From: Nitrincola alkalisediminis
GTDB taxonomy: Bacteria > Pseudomonadota > Gammaproteobacteria > Pseudomonadales > Balneatricaceae
Direction: 5' to 3'
Length of the DNA: 64,000 nucleotides
Assembly (NCBI RefSeq): GCF_009821115.1
Contig: NZ_VYTY01000002.1
Location: forward strand, 248,001-312,000
Shown here: piece by piece, positions 43,836 to 52,702 of the stretch
How positions within the stretch are numbered: position 1 is the stretch's first letter
How the letters are laid out: every line of letters starts with the position of its first letter
Notes under the pieces: model-generated
The model's input: only the letters and a program-made list of their open reading frames with translations
Databases searched by the model: none
What the model was told of the DNA's origin: nothing
Position numbers and translations under genes: made by a program

Positions 43836-46178
43836 CTAACGTACTTTCCAACGGTTAACACTGGTATTCAATTCCGACGACACCACGCTCAACTCCTCAC
43901 TGGACTTAGCGGTTTCGCCCGCTTTGTCCATCGATACGCGTGAACTCTCAAAACTATCCGATAATACACCAACCAACTCATCTGTCATTTGACTTTGCTG
44001 ATCTGAAATCGCGACGATGTCCATGTTCGCACGGACAATATCTTGCAAAGAGCTCTGGATGGTTTGCAGCGCACTCTGCGCATCTTTTGCCGTTACTTGC
44101 AGCACGTCAAAGCGATCATGCTCTTTCGTCATCAGATTTTTAGTGCTTTCTGCATTATTTAAAAGCTTATTAATGATGACATGTATTTCGGCGGCTGAGT
44201 TTTTGGAGCGTTGAGCCAAGTTACGCACTTCATCTGCCACCACCGCAAAGCCTCTACCCTGATCTCCCGCTCTTGCCGCTTCTATCGCAGCATTCAACGC
44301 CAAAAGATTCGTTTGCTCCGCCAACTGAGTAATGACCTCTAATACATGGCGTATTTGATCAAAATCCAAGACCAGATTTGAAATGGATTGAGTCGCTTCA
44401 GCAACCCCTTGAGCCGCTTGATGTACATCGGATATCACCAATTGAACCGTTGAGGCACTTTGATCAATGGTTGTACTCGCCAAACGCGTCAACTCACTGG
44501 CTTGATGTGCTTGCTGATTCACGGACACTGCACTCTGTACCATGCCCTGAACCAACTGTTCCGCTTGCTGATTACGTTCATTCTGTAAATGCAGCTGATT
44601 GAACGTTTCTTCTGAGCCAAGGCTTAACTTAACCGAAACTTGACCAAGCGTTTCACTGGCCTGACGACTGAGGGTCACTGACTGAGCAATTTCATCCATC
44701 AATTGATTTAAGGCCCCTGATATTTCTCCATATTCATCTTGACCTTTTAATGGGCTCTTATGAGTTAAATCACGGGTTGACTGGATTTTAAGAAGACTGC
44801 TATGCAACACGCTTACAGGACGGCTAAATAAACGTGCAGCCAGGAGAGCAAGAATGAGCGCGATTACTAAAACAGCAAGCGTTACGAAAATGACCGATTG
44901 CGTAATTTGCTGACGCAATGTACCGACCATTTGCAAAGCTTCATCTTTTTCCATCTCAGTGACGATAATCCACTCGACACCCTGTGCGGGGACAGTTCGA
45001 TAGCTTCCAATCACCTCTGCGCCGATTGGGTTAATATAATGCTCGACCCCCTCGTTTCCAGATACCGCGCGGGTAATCGCCTGACTTTCAAAACGCACTA
45101 AGGTTGCAAGTTGATTTCGGATTGGGATTAACGCTGCCTGAGGGCTTTGCTCCGATGACAGGTTTGCTAGAAATGGGCCTGGATTCTCATCAAACTCACG
45201 CTTGCTCGACAATAAGTACTGGTTTTGATTTAAGAGATACGTATCTCCTGTCGCCCCTAACCCCTGCCCAACACGATTGCCTTTATTCGATAGAATTTCA
45301 TCCAATGAACCTGTCCCTAATCTTACAGCGAATACACCTAGCAGATTGGCTTGGCCATCTTGAACATCGTACACGGGCATTCCAATAAAAGCCGATGGCA
45401 TTCCACCTGCAGGAATATAAGAATAAAAGTCAGAAAAGATAGGACGACCGCCAACCGGAACCTGAATAGCTTGCCTAAACACATCACTCAACCCCGATAA
45501 CACAATCATTTCGTGGTTAACATCTAGGGTAAAGTCAGGTAACTTTTTAAGTGAATAGACAATTTCACCTTCAGGGTTTAGATAATACACATCTTCATAT
45601 CCATAAAAATTTGCAAAATCTAACAGCTCCGGATGAAACTCTCGGTGAGCTAAGGTATAACGTGAGCGGTCAGCGGGTTCAAATACCTGCTCAACCTCAT
45701 CCCACTTTGTGCCTGACTCAACAAGATAATAATACTGAAGAATGAGTTTCGGCTTGTCTAGAGATTGAACATAGTTATGGGCATCAAAAAGACTTTGCCC
45801 CATATTACGTTGTAAATTTGCCAAAAAACCTGATTCTAAATACGCTCGTAAGGCATTTTGCTCATCCAGTATTTCTTCTCTGCTACGCACCACTGCGTTG
45901 AGGCGATAGCCGCGATAAGCTGAAGCTAAAGCAGGCAAGGCTCTTTTTGCCTGTACACCTGACGCATACCCTGCCACTTGCTGACTCAAGGTATCAAGAT
46001 ACCCCGTCAAACGCTGCGTTTGGGTATCATTGATAAATGCAAGTTTCAGTTCTGCCTGCTCAACCAATAAGCTCTCACCCGCACGCAAACTCGAAAAGCT
46101 AATCATTAAGCTGGCCGCTAACGAGGCAAACAAAGAAACCCCGAGCATGATTAACAAGAGCTTAGTTCTTATACTCAT
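43836..46178 (-). CDS. Methyl-accepting chemotaxis protein
   Basis: A 780-residue transmembrane chemoreceptor. TM1 lies at about 7-28, followed by a large periplasmic ligand-binding region (about 30-420) with Cache-like features ([20 protein letters not shown] near its end), TM2 near 430-450, a HAMP domain and the cytoplasmic signalling hairpin with tip sequence [19 protein letters not shown] followed by [15 protein letters not shown]. It would feed a CheA/CheW system. The ligand is unknown; its C-terminus lacks a CheR-binding pentapeptide. Monocistronic. Confidence 0.92.
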   Translation of the reverse strand: MSIRTKLLLIMLGVSLFASLAASLMISFSSLRAGESLLVEQAELKLAFINDTQTQRLTGYLDTLSQQVAGYASGVQAKRALPALASAYRGYRLNAVVRSREEILDEQNALRAYLESGFLANLQRNMGQSLFDAHNYVQSLDKPKLILQYYYLVESGTKWDEVEQVFEPADRSRYTLAHREFHPELLDFANFYGYEDVYYLNPEGEIVYSLKKLPDFTLDVNHEMIVLSGLSDVFRQAIQVPVGGRPIFSDFYSYIPAGGMPSAFIGMPVYDVQDGQANLLGVFAVRLGTGSLDEILSNKGNRVGQGLGATGDTYLLNQNQYLLSSKREFDENPGPFLANLSSEQSPQAALIPIRNQLATLVRFESQAITRAVSGNEGVEHYINPIGAEVIGSYRTVPAQGVEWIIVTEMEKDEALQMVGTLRQQITQSVIFVTLAVLVIALILALLAARLFSRPVSVLHSSLLKIQSTRDLTHKSPLKGQDEYGEISGALNQLMDEIAQSVTLSRQASETLGQVSVKLSLGSEETFNQLHLQNERNQQAEQLVQGMVQSAVSVNQQAHQASELTRLASTTIDQSASTVQLVISDVHQAAQGVAEATQSISNLVLDFDQIRHVLEVITQLAEQTNLLALNAAIEAARAGDQGRGFAVVADEVRNLAQRSKNSAAEIHVIINKLLNNAESTKNLMTKEHDRFDVLQVTAKDAQSALQTIQSSLQDIVRANMDIVAISDQQSQMTDELVGVLSDSFESSRVSMDKAGETAKSSEELSVVSSELNTSVNRWKVR

Positions 46179-46336
46179 CGGCCTTTCCTATCAACGCATC
46201 ACTAAATTAGATAGAAACAATGTTTCAAACACTGTTCATATACGACTAAAGTTAGCATGCTCTTGGAGATTTATCCAAGCTGATTTTTCGTTAATGCCAA
46301 AAGAATTATTTTGTATCAATTATTTACTGCAATTCT

Positions 46337-46368
46337 AAAAAAATAAGGCTCAACTAATGTGAGCCTTA
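46337..46368 (-). terminator. Terminator of the TRAP transporter operon
   Basis: On the minus strand TAAGGCTCA (46368-46360) and TGAGCCTTA (46352-46344) form a perfect 9-bp stem with a 7-nt loop, followed by seven T. It lies about 35 nt past the dctM stop. Confidence 0.92.
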
Positions 46369-46403
46369 GAGAGCAAGATTACGTTGAAGCAATCAAACAG
46401 CAC

Positions 46404-47765
46404 CTAACCATATCGAACTCCAGGCAACCAGAGCACTAGATCCTTCCAATAAAAGACCAACGCAACGGCTAACAACTGAATCAAGATAAAAGGAATGACG
46501 CCTTTATAGATATCCGTTGTTTTGATACTGGGCGGCACAACGCCTTTTAAGTAGAAGAGTGAGAAGCCCACCGGTGGTGTTAAGAAGGACGTTTGTAACG
46601 CCAACGCAAACAACACGACGAACCAAGTCAGATCAAAACCTAATGCCGCCACAACGGGACCCACCAATGGCAGTAAGATCAAGCTGATTTCCAACCAATC
46701 TAAGAAGAAGCCTGCTACAAATGCAATCAGTAAGATCACAACCACTATTCCTTCAGGCGACAGCGGAATGGCTTTAAGTAAACCACCTATAAATTCGTCG
46801 CCGCCCAGTGAACGCATGACAACAGCAAAGGCGGTCGCCCCTAAGAAAATCCCAAAGACGAAAGCCGTCGTTAAACTGGTTTTAATACTGACATCTTTTA
46901 GAACCGCAAGGGTTAAACGCCCATTCATCGCTGCCAATATAGTTGCGCCAAGCGCGCCAACGCCCGCCGCTTCTGTAGGCGTTGCAATACCCAAGAAAAT
47001 TGAACCCAAAACCGCAAGAATTAAGCCAAGCGAAGGTACCACAGCCAGCAAGGTATCAATGATCATCTTAGCCGTAATCGGTGGCAAATCATCACGTGGT
47101 TTTGACAGTGATGGAACAAAAATCGATGCTATCACCACATATGCAATGTACATAAGACCTAGCATCACACCCGGAATTAATGCCCCCATGAACAAATCAC
47201 CAACGGGCAATGATAACTGATCAGCCATAATAATTAGCATGATACTGGGTGGAATCAAAATTCCGAGTGTGCCAGCCGACGCGACAATACCGCTGGCAAA
47301 TGCTGGCGAGTATTTTTGTTCTAACATCACAGGAATCGACAGCATGGCTAAGAGCACAACCGAGGCGCCAACGATTCCAGTAGACGCAGCAAGCAGGATG
47401 CCAATGCTGATCACAGCAACGCCCAAGCCGCCTCGGAAACGGCCAAACAGATTGACGAAGTTTTTCATGAGTTTTTCTGCAACGCCTGAACGCTCAAGCA
47501 TCAAACCCATAAAGATAAACATGGGGAGGGCCACCAGCACCCAGTTCGTCATTTGCCCATAAATACGTTGAACCATTACCCCAAAAATACGCCAATCGGT
47601 CAGGAAGTAGGTGTCCACATCCCAATATTGGGCAGCTAAAATTGAGCCAACGCTGAATAAAACAGAGATACCAGCCAATATCCAAGCAACCGGGTATCCT
47701 GTAAATATCAGTAGGATGAAACTGCAAAGCATTGCAATGACGATAATTTCATTCGCTTCAAACAC
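46404..47765 (-). CDS. dctM: TRAP transporter large permease (DctM)
   Basis: A 453-residue TRAP-T large membrane subunit with roughly 12 hydrophobic segments. Typical motifs: FTGYPVAWILAGISVLF at TM1, ALPMFIFMGLMLERSG, GIVGASVVLLAMLSIPVM, AGTLGILIPPSIMLII and TPTEAAGVGALGA. It carries the Na+-coupled transport path with DctQ, fed by the periplasmic DctP. A strong terminator follows, so it is the last gene of the ketone-body cluster. It follows dctQ by 63 nt. Confidence 0.95.
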   Translation of the reverse strand: MFEANEIIVIAMLCSFILLIFTGYPVAWILAGISVLFSVGSILAAQYWDVDTYFLTDWRIFGVMVQRIYGQMTNWVLVALPMFIFMGLMLERSGVAEKLMKNFVNLFGRFRGGLGVAVISIGILLAASTGIVGASVVLLAMLSIPVMLEQKYSPAFASGIVASAGTLGILIPPSIMLIIMADQLSLPVGDLFMGALIPGVMLGLMYIAYVVIASIFVPSLSKPRDDLPPITAKMIIDTLLAVVPSLGLILAVLGSIFLGIATPTEAAGVGALGATILAAMNGRLTLAVLKDVSIKTSLTTAFVFGIFLGATAFAVVMRSLGGDEFIGGLLKAIPLSPEGIVVVILLIAFVAGFFLDWLEISLILLPLVGPVVAALGFDLTWFVVLFALALQTSFLTPPVGFSLFYLKGVVPPSIKTTDIYKGVIPFILIQLLAVALVFYWKDLVLWLPGVRYG

Positions 47766-47828
47766 GGAAAAATCCCCTATACAGCAACATAGAAGCGCTT
47801 AGGCGCGCAACGCCCATTACATGACGAA

Positions 47829-48422
47829 TCACTTATGAGTAACTCTGGCTTTAGGAAAGCCTGTCAGAAAAGAAAAAGCTCGAATTAAGCGCGCTAACCC
47901 CGCCATAAACATAAGACCAAACGCCAGCAAGATGACCGATTTAATAATCCATCTCATGGGCAGTCCACCAGGGGCCGCTGATACCTCATTGATTCGGTAT
48001 GAGCGTTCTACAAACGGATAGGCATATGTCAGAATCAGGTAGCAAAAGGGTAGCAACAATATAGAGATTCCAAGGATCTCTATCACTGCTCGTGTCTTAG
48101 GTGAGAGGTGTTCAGCCAACACATCCACTCGAACATGCCCATCATGCAGAATACAGTAGGACAATGCCACCATAAATCCGACCGCAAATAAGTGCCATTG
48201 CAACTCTTCAAGTGCAATGTAGTTTGTCCCGAGTAAGTAGCGAAGTACAACATTTGCTACCACCAAGATCATAAGAAAAACCCAGATTAGGGAAGAGAAA
48301 CGTCCAAAAAACTCAACTATGGATTCGAGAATGTCTGAAACCAGAGTCCGAGGGTATTGAACGGCCGCTCGATGAGCGACCGCCTCCTCGACTTTTTCAA
48401 GATCAACATTATATTCAGCCAT
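47829..48422 (-). CDS. dctQ: TRAP transporter small permease (DctQ)
   Basis: A 197-residue small TRAP membrane subunit with four hydrophobic helices (about 44-62, 82-102, 113-135 and 163-183) and the family motif NVVLRYLLGTNYIALEELQWHLF, then HVRVDVL. The first 40 residues are hydrophilic and cytoplasmic. It forms the membrane complex with DctM and lies 37 nt downstream of dctP and 63 nt upstream of dctM. Confidence 0.92.
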   Translation of the reverse strand: MAEYNVDLEKVEEAVAHRAAVQYPRTLVSDILESIVEFFGRFSSLIWVFLMILVVANVVLRYLLGTNYIALEELQWHLFAVGFMVALSYCILHDGHVRVDVLAEHLSPKTRAVIEILGISILLLPFCYLILTYAYPFVERSYRINEVSAAPGGLPMRWIIKSVILLAFGLMFMAGLARLIRAFSFLTGFPKARVTHK

Positions 48423-48459
48423 GTGAATATCAACCTTTTACGTCAAAGGAAAATAGAAA

Positions 48460-49524
48460 TTAGTCTTTTTCAATACCCCAATCACGTGGTAGGTAACCCA
48501 AATGTTTCCAAGTGCTATGCTCTTTTTGGAAGGCTTTCATTGAGCTGTAGACTTTAGCAAACATAGGGTCTGTTTCTGAGCGACGCGCCATGACTTTATC
48601 AGTTGCCTCTTGGAAGGCTTTCAATATTTCTTCATCGTACTGATGCAGCTGCACGCCACGTTCTTCGAAGGTCTTAAGCACCGCACCTTGAAGCGCTTCT
48701 GCTTTTGCAAGGGCTAAGGCATTGCCTGCCATACACGCGTTTTCGATCAGTGCCTTGGTTTGATCATTCAATTTAGACCATTCACCTGTATTTACATAGA
48801 GGAACTGATTGGTTGATGGCTGATGCCAACCCGGCAAGTAATAGTGCTTAGCCACCTGATAAAAGCCTAACTGCTCATCTACGGTTGGCAGTGAGAACTC
48901 AGTTCCATCAAGCACCCCTGTTTCCAGCGCTTGATACAACTCGCCACCTGGCAAGAGTGTCACAGACATACCAAACTCAGCCATGATTTCACCACCGACA
49001 CCTGCGGCACGGAACTTAAGTCCTTTGAACTTATCAAGAGAGTCCATTTCCTGACGGAACCAGCCTGCGGCTTCCGGACTGATGGTTCCACACAGAATGG
49101 GGTACACATTATGCGGAGCAAAGGCCTCTTTTAACAACTCATCGCCACCATGAAAATACATCCAGGCAAGAAACTCTTGAGACTCTAAACCAAAGGGCGT
49201 CGCGCCAAACAGCGCCGACACAGGAAGCTGTCCCCACTCGTACCCCATCCATGAGTAACCCGCCGGAATATTGCCATTGCTTACGTTTTCAAACACACCC
49301 AATGCTGGAATCAAAGCACCGGGTTCAAAAGTTTGCAGTGTGACGCGACCGCCACTCATATCGGATATCATTTTAGAAACAGCAGGCATAGTGTCGCCAA
49401 GTGCTGTCAGGGTAGAAGGGAACCCCATTGGAACTTGCCAACGAACACGATCAAAATCAGCAAAAGTGACAGTAGAAGTGAATAACGTTGTTGCAACAGC
49501 AACCGCCATAAGAGACTTTTTCAT
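48460..49524 (-). CDS. dctP: TRAP transporter periplasmic solute-binding protein (DctP family)
   Basis: A 354-residue DctP-family binding protein with an N-terminal signal peptide (MKKSLMAVAVATTLFTSTVT). It has WQVPMGFP, the conserved Arg region FRAAGVGGEIMAEFGMSV, which should bind the substrate carboxylate, and the YQALETGVLDGTE motif. The LFGATPFGLESQEFLAWMY segment is like that of TakP-type 2-oxoacid binders. The neighbouring dehydrogenase and acetoacetyl-CoA synthetase suggest 3-hydroxybutyrate, acetoacetate or a related acid; this is inference. An 18-bp perfect palindrome lies 46 nt upstream of the start. Confidence 0.92.
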   Translation of the reverse strand: MKKSLMAVAVATTLFTSTVTFADFDRVRWQVPMGFPSTLTALGDTMPAVSKMISDMSGGRVTLQTFEPGALIPALGVFENVSNGNIPAGYSWMGYEWGQLPVSALFGATPFGLESQEFLAWMYFHGGDELLKEAFAPHNVYPILCGTISPEAAGWFRQEMDSLDKFKGLKFRAAGVGGEIMAEFGMSVTLLPGGELYQALETGVLDGTEFSLPTVDEQLGFYQVAKHYYLPGWHQPSTNQFLYVNTGEWSKLNDQTKALIENACMAGNALALAKAEALQGAVLKTFEERGVQLHQYDEEILKAFQEATDKVMARRSETDPMFAKVYSSMKAFQKEHSTWKHLGYLPRDWGIEKD

Positions 49525-49569
49525 AATGCAAATACCCGTTTTTTAGTTTTATTAATATAGGATTATCTG

Positions 49570-49587
49570 GTTTGAAATATTTCAAAC
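49570..49587. promoter_or_regulatory. Perfect 18-bp palindrome upstream of dctP
   Basis: GTTTGAAATATTTCAAAC is exactly self-complementary with no spacer. It lies between the dehydrogenase stop and the dctP start, where a dctP promoter or operator would be. The binding protein is unknown. Confidence 0.45.
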
Positions 49588-49645
49588 TTCGTCAAAGCAT
49601 CAATACTATTATATATCTAGCTTTTATTTTCCAAACTGCAAGTTT

Positions 49646-50428
49646 TTAATGTGCTGTCCAACCTCCATCAATAGGTAAAGATGTACCTGTTATTGCTTTT
49701 GCCGCATCAGAACATAAAAACACCACTAAACGCCCGATATCATCGGGTGCTACAAAATCAGGGTAAGGTGCTTTTTCTTTAATTAAGCCTTGCTTAGCCT
49801 CTTCATAACTGGTGTTGTTCTTTTGGCTAAATGCTTTAAATTGCTGAACCAGCAAGGGCGTGTCGGTCCAACCAGGGCAAATCGCATTGACCGTCACCTG
49901 CTTTGCAGCCAACTCCAAAGCGGTAACTTTGGTAAGACCAATCAATCCATGTTTGGCCGCGCAGTAGGCTGCTTTGTTAACTGACGCAACCAAACCATGA
50001 ACCGAAGCAATATTAATAATCCGTCCCCAGCCTTGCTCAACCATAAACGGGAGCACTTGCTGAGTCGTATGAAACGCACTGGATAGATTCACAGCAATAA
50101 TTTTATCCCACTGCTCGACAGGAAAGGTTTCGATAGGCGAAGTGTGTTGGATGCCCGCATTGTTTACCAAAATGGAAATAAAGCCCACTTCTTTTTTAAC
50201 GCGATCAAATAGATCGGTAATTTGGTTTGGATCACTAATATCCGCTTGGAAGTAGCTGACGCCGACTGAAAACTCATCGAGAAATGCTTGTACAAGCACT
50301 TGCCCTTCATCTTCAGATGAGAGACCGTGAAGAACAATATCAACCCCTTCTGCCGCCAACTGACGGGCAATTGCAAGGCCAATACCGCTGGTTGATCCAG
50401 TGATGAGTGCACGTTTGATATAAGACAT
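49646..50428 (-). CDS. bdhA: 3-hydroxybutyrate dehydrogenase
   Basis: A 260-residue short-chain dehydrogenase of the D-3-hydroxybutyrate dehydrogenase type. TGSTSGIGLAIA forms the NAD-binding loop (about 11-22), NNAG is the structural motif, and the catalytic Ser and YxxxK sit in ASVHGLVASVNKAAYCAAKH. CPGWTDTPLL follows. It converts 3-hydroxybutyrate and NAD to acetoacetate. It stands between acetoacetyl-CoA synthetase and a TRAP operon on the same strand. AAGG precedes the ATG, and a 37-bp perfect palindrome lies 20 nt further upstream. Confidence 0.93.
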   Translation of the reverse strand: MSYIKRALITGSTSGIGLAIARQLAAEGVDIVLHGLSSEDEGQVLVQAFLDEFSVGVSYFQADISDPNQITDLFDRVKKEVGFISILVNNAGIQHTSPIETFPVEQWDKIIAVNLSSAFHTTQQVLPFMVEQGWGRIINIASVHGLVASVNKAAYCAAKHGLIGLTKVTALELAAKQVTVNAICPGWTDTPLLVQQFKAFSQKNNTSYEEAKQGLIKEKAPYPDFVAPDDIGRLVVFLCSDAAKAITGTSLPIDGGWTAH

Positions 50429-50447
50429 GTGTAACCTTTTTTATTTT

Positions 50448-50484
50448 TATATGTGTAAATTGGTAATACCAATTTACACATATA
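50448..50484. promoter_or_regulatory. 37-bp perfect palindrome with GntR (PdhR/LldR-like) operator core
   Basis: Two 18-nt arms (50448-50465 and 50467-50484) around a single A are perfectly complementary. The centre reads AATTGGTAATACCAATT, which fits the known PdhR/LldR operator form AATTGGTnnnACCAATT. It begins 20 nt upstream of the 3-hydroxybutyrate dehydrogenase ATG. No GntR gene is in the window. Confidence 0.65.
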
Positions 50485-50546
50485 TATTACTGGGTTTTCT
50501 AAAATACTGTCAAGAATTAAATCCGTAAAAAACCGACTTAAAACGC

Positions 50547-52496
50547 TTAGTTTTTCAACTCATCTAAATCTTTAAATAGCGCCAATGCCTCTGGATTGGC
50601 CAAAGCATCTTTATTCTTAACTTCCTCTCCCATTACCACTTTTCTTACAGCAAGTTCGACTATTTTCCCACTAATTGTCCTAGGGATATCACTCACCTGC
50701 AGTATTTTTTCCGGGACATGCCGTGGAGTGGTATTTAAACGAATCACATTTTTTATTTGCTTAATTAAACTGTCATCAAGCTCAACCCCATCCTTTAGGC
50801 GAACAAACAACACCACTCGCACATCATCCTTCCAGGGCTGACCAATACAAAGGCTTTCAAGAACCTCATCCACTTTTTCAACTTGTCGGTATATTTCAGC
50901 GGTGCCTATACGCACGCCCCCCGGATTCAAGACTGCATCCGAACGACCGTGAATAATGATGCCTCCACGCTCCGTGACTTCACCATAGTCGCCATGCGCC
51001 CAGATGTTTGGAAATTGAGCAAAGTAGGCATCATGAAAACGACGCTGCTCTGGATCTTGCCAAAAACCAATTGGCATGCTTGGAAATGGCTTCGTGCAGA
51101 CCAACTCACCCTTCTGACCACGCACTGGTTTTGCGTCGTCATCGAACATATCAACCGCCATGCCTAAGCCTCGACACTGCAACTCGCCTGCATAGACTGG
51201 TAAAATCGGAGAACCCAAGGCAAAGCAAGAGACAATATCTGTACCGCCCGAAATGGAAGATAACTGCAGATCTTGCTTAATATCGCGGTAAACATACTCA
51301 AAGCTTTCGTGCGAAAGAGGAGAGCCTGTTGAAAGGACAGCTTTTAGCGCTGACAAATCAAAATCGTTACGGGGTTTCACGCCGGCTTTTTCCAGTGCCG
51401 CTAAATACTTAGCACTCGTACCAAAGACACTGATTTTTTCCTGCTCTGCTATCTGCCAAAGGATGGAAGGCGTCGGTGCAAAGGGAGAACCGTCGAACAG
51501 GACCAGCGTACAGCCCGTCGCCAAACCACTGACCATCCAATTCCACATCATCCATCCACAGGTCGTGTAATAGAAAAAGTGGTCATCCCTACGCAGGTCA
51601 GTATGTAAGATCAACTCTTTAAGGTGCTGAATCAAGGTTCCACCGACGCTGTGCAGGATACACTTGGGAACACCTGTGGTCCCTGATGAGTACATAACAT
51701 AGAGCGGATGATTAAAGGCCACCTGCTCAAAGTCTATTGTTTTTACATCATCAAGCACAAAGTCATCCAGTCGGATGGCTTTAGGCACCCCTGACAGATC
51801 AGGATTGGCGCTTAGGAAAGGCACGACCACAACGGCTTCAATTGAGGTAATGCTCTCAACAATCCCGTGTATTTTTCCAAGACTGTCAATCGATTTACCG
51901 TTGTACAGATACCCATCGGTTGTAAACAACACCTTGGGTTTAACCTGTCCAAATCGATCAATAACACCATTAATACCAAAGTCTGGCGAACAGGATGTCC
52001 AAACAGCCCCTATTGAAGTGGTTGCCAGCATCGCAATTAAGGTTTCTGTGATATTGGGCATGAAGCCAGCCACTATATCGTTTTTTACGACACCTTGAGC
52101 CTTCAAACCAGCTGCGAGAGCCGCTACCTTCGAATAAAGGTCACGATATGAGATCTCGCTGCGTCGGCCATCCTCACCACAAAAAACAATGGCTGGCGCA
52201 TCATCACGATAGCGTAGAAGATTTTCAGCAAAATTTAAGCGTGCCTCAGGAAACCAAGTCGCACCTGGCATAAGGTGGCCGTTATCGAGGGTACGACCCC
52301 CTTTATGACTGGATAGAATTCCGGCGTAATCCCAGAAAAAATTCCAAAATCTTTCAGAATCATCTGTACTCCACTGCCAAAGTGACTTGTAATCGTCCAA
52401 ATCCAAACCGAAAGCTTGATTAACTTTAACAATAAAATCAGACATTTGAGTCGAAGCGACTCGTTCAGGCGTAGGCGCCCACAGAGGTTCTTGCAT
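50547..52496 (-). CDS. Acetoacetyl-CoA synthetase
   Basis: A 649-residue ANL-superfamily enzyme of the acetoacetate-CoA ligase type. The first 100 residues carry WSTDDSERFWNFFWDYAG, typical of the group; the AMP-binding motif is YSSGTTGVPKCI (about 269-280), with HGDYGEVTERGGIIIHGRSD and the C-terminal catalytic Lys in PRTISGKIVE. It turns acetoacetate, ATP and CoA into acetoacetyl-CoA. It is the first gene of the ketone-body cluster, preceded by a good sigma-54 promoter and a divergent sigma-54 activator. BdhA lies 118 nt downstream. Confidence 0.95.
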   Translation of the reverse strand: MQEPLWAPTPERVASTQMSDFIVKVNQAFGLDLDDYKSLWQWSTDDSERFWNFFWDYAGILSSHKGGRTLDNGHLMPGATWFPEARLNFAENLLRYRDDAPAIVFCGEDGRRSEISYRDLYSKVAALAAGLKAQGVVKNDIVAGFMPNITETLIAMLATTSIGAVWTSCSPDFGINGVIDRFGQVKPKVLFTTDGYLYNGKSIDSLGKIHGIVESITSIEAVVVVPFLSANPDLSGVPKAIRLDDFVLDDVKTIDFEQVAFNHPLYVMYSSGTTGVPKCILHSVGGTLIQHLKELILHTDLRRDDHFFYYTTCGWMMWNWMVSGLATGCTLVLFDGSPFAPTPSILWQIAEQEKISVFGTSAKYLAALEKAGVKPRNDFDLSALKAVLSTGSPLSHESFEYVYRDIKQDLQLSSISGGTDIVSCFALGSPILPVYAGELQCRGLGMAVDMFDDDAKPVRGQKGELVCTKPFPSMPIGFWQDPEQRRFHDAYFAQFPNIWAHGDYGEVTERGGIIIHGRSDAVLNPGGVRIGTAEIYRQVEKVDEVLESLCIGQPWKDDVRVVLFVRLKDGVELDDSLIKQIKNVIRLNTTPRHVPEKILQVSDIPRTISGKIVELAVRKVVMGEEVKNKDALANPEALALFKDLDELKN

Positions 52497-52562
52497 GGTT
52501 AACCCTTATTATTATTTTAACCAAATAGATTGAAAACAGTTACGTACTTTAACAACCAATTA

Positions 52563-52578
52563 AGCACACAACATGCCA
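52563..52578 (-). promoter_or_regulatory. Sigma-54 (-24/-12) promoter of the acetoacetyl-CoA synthetase gene
   Basis: On the minus strand TGGCATGTTGTGTGCT matches the TGGCACGNNNNTTGCW consensus with exact GG-to-GC spacing and two mismatches. The transcript would start about 55 nt before the ATG at 52496. The adjacent divergent gene encodes a sigma-54 activator, which makes the assignment convincing. Confidence 0.8.
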
Positions 52579-52702
52579 ACCTTATAAACCATTGATTTAG
52601 CTAAAACAAATACAACACCTCGCTCTCAGAGTCTTAAAAAATAGACATAATGTCTTATTTCTGATACAAAAAACGTCTAATAATTAAGACAAGCTATCCA
52701 TT

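Noticed and set aside
46030-46338. 102-codon plus-strand open frame
   Set aside because: Mostly antisense to the start of the chemoreceptor gene, with no family features.
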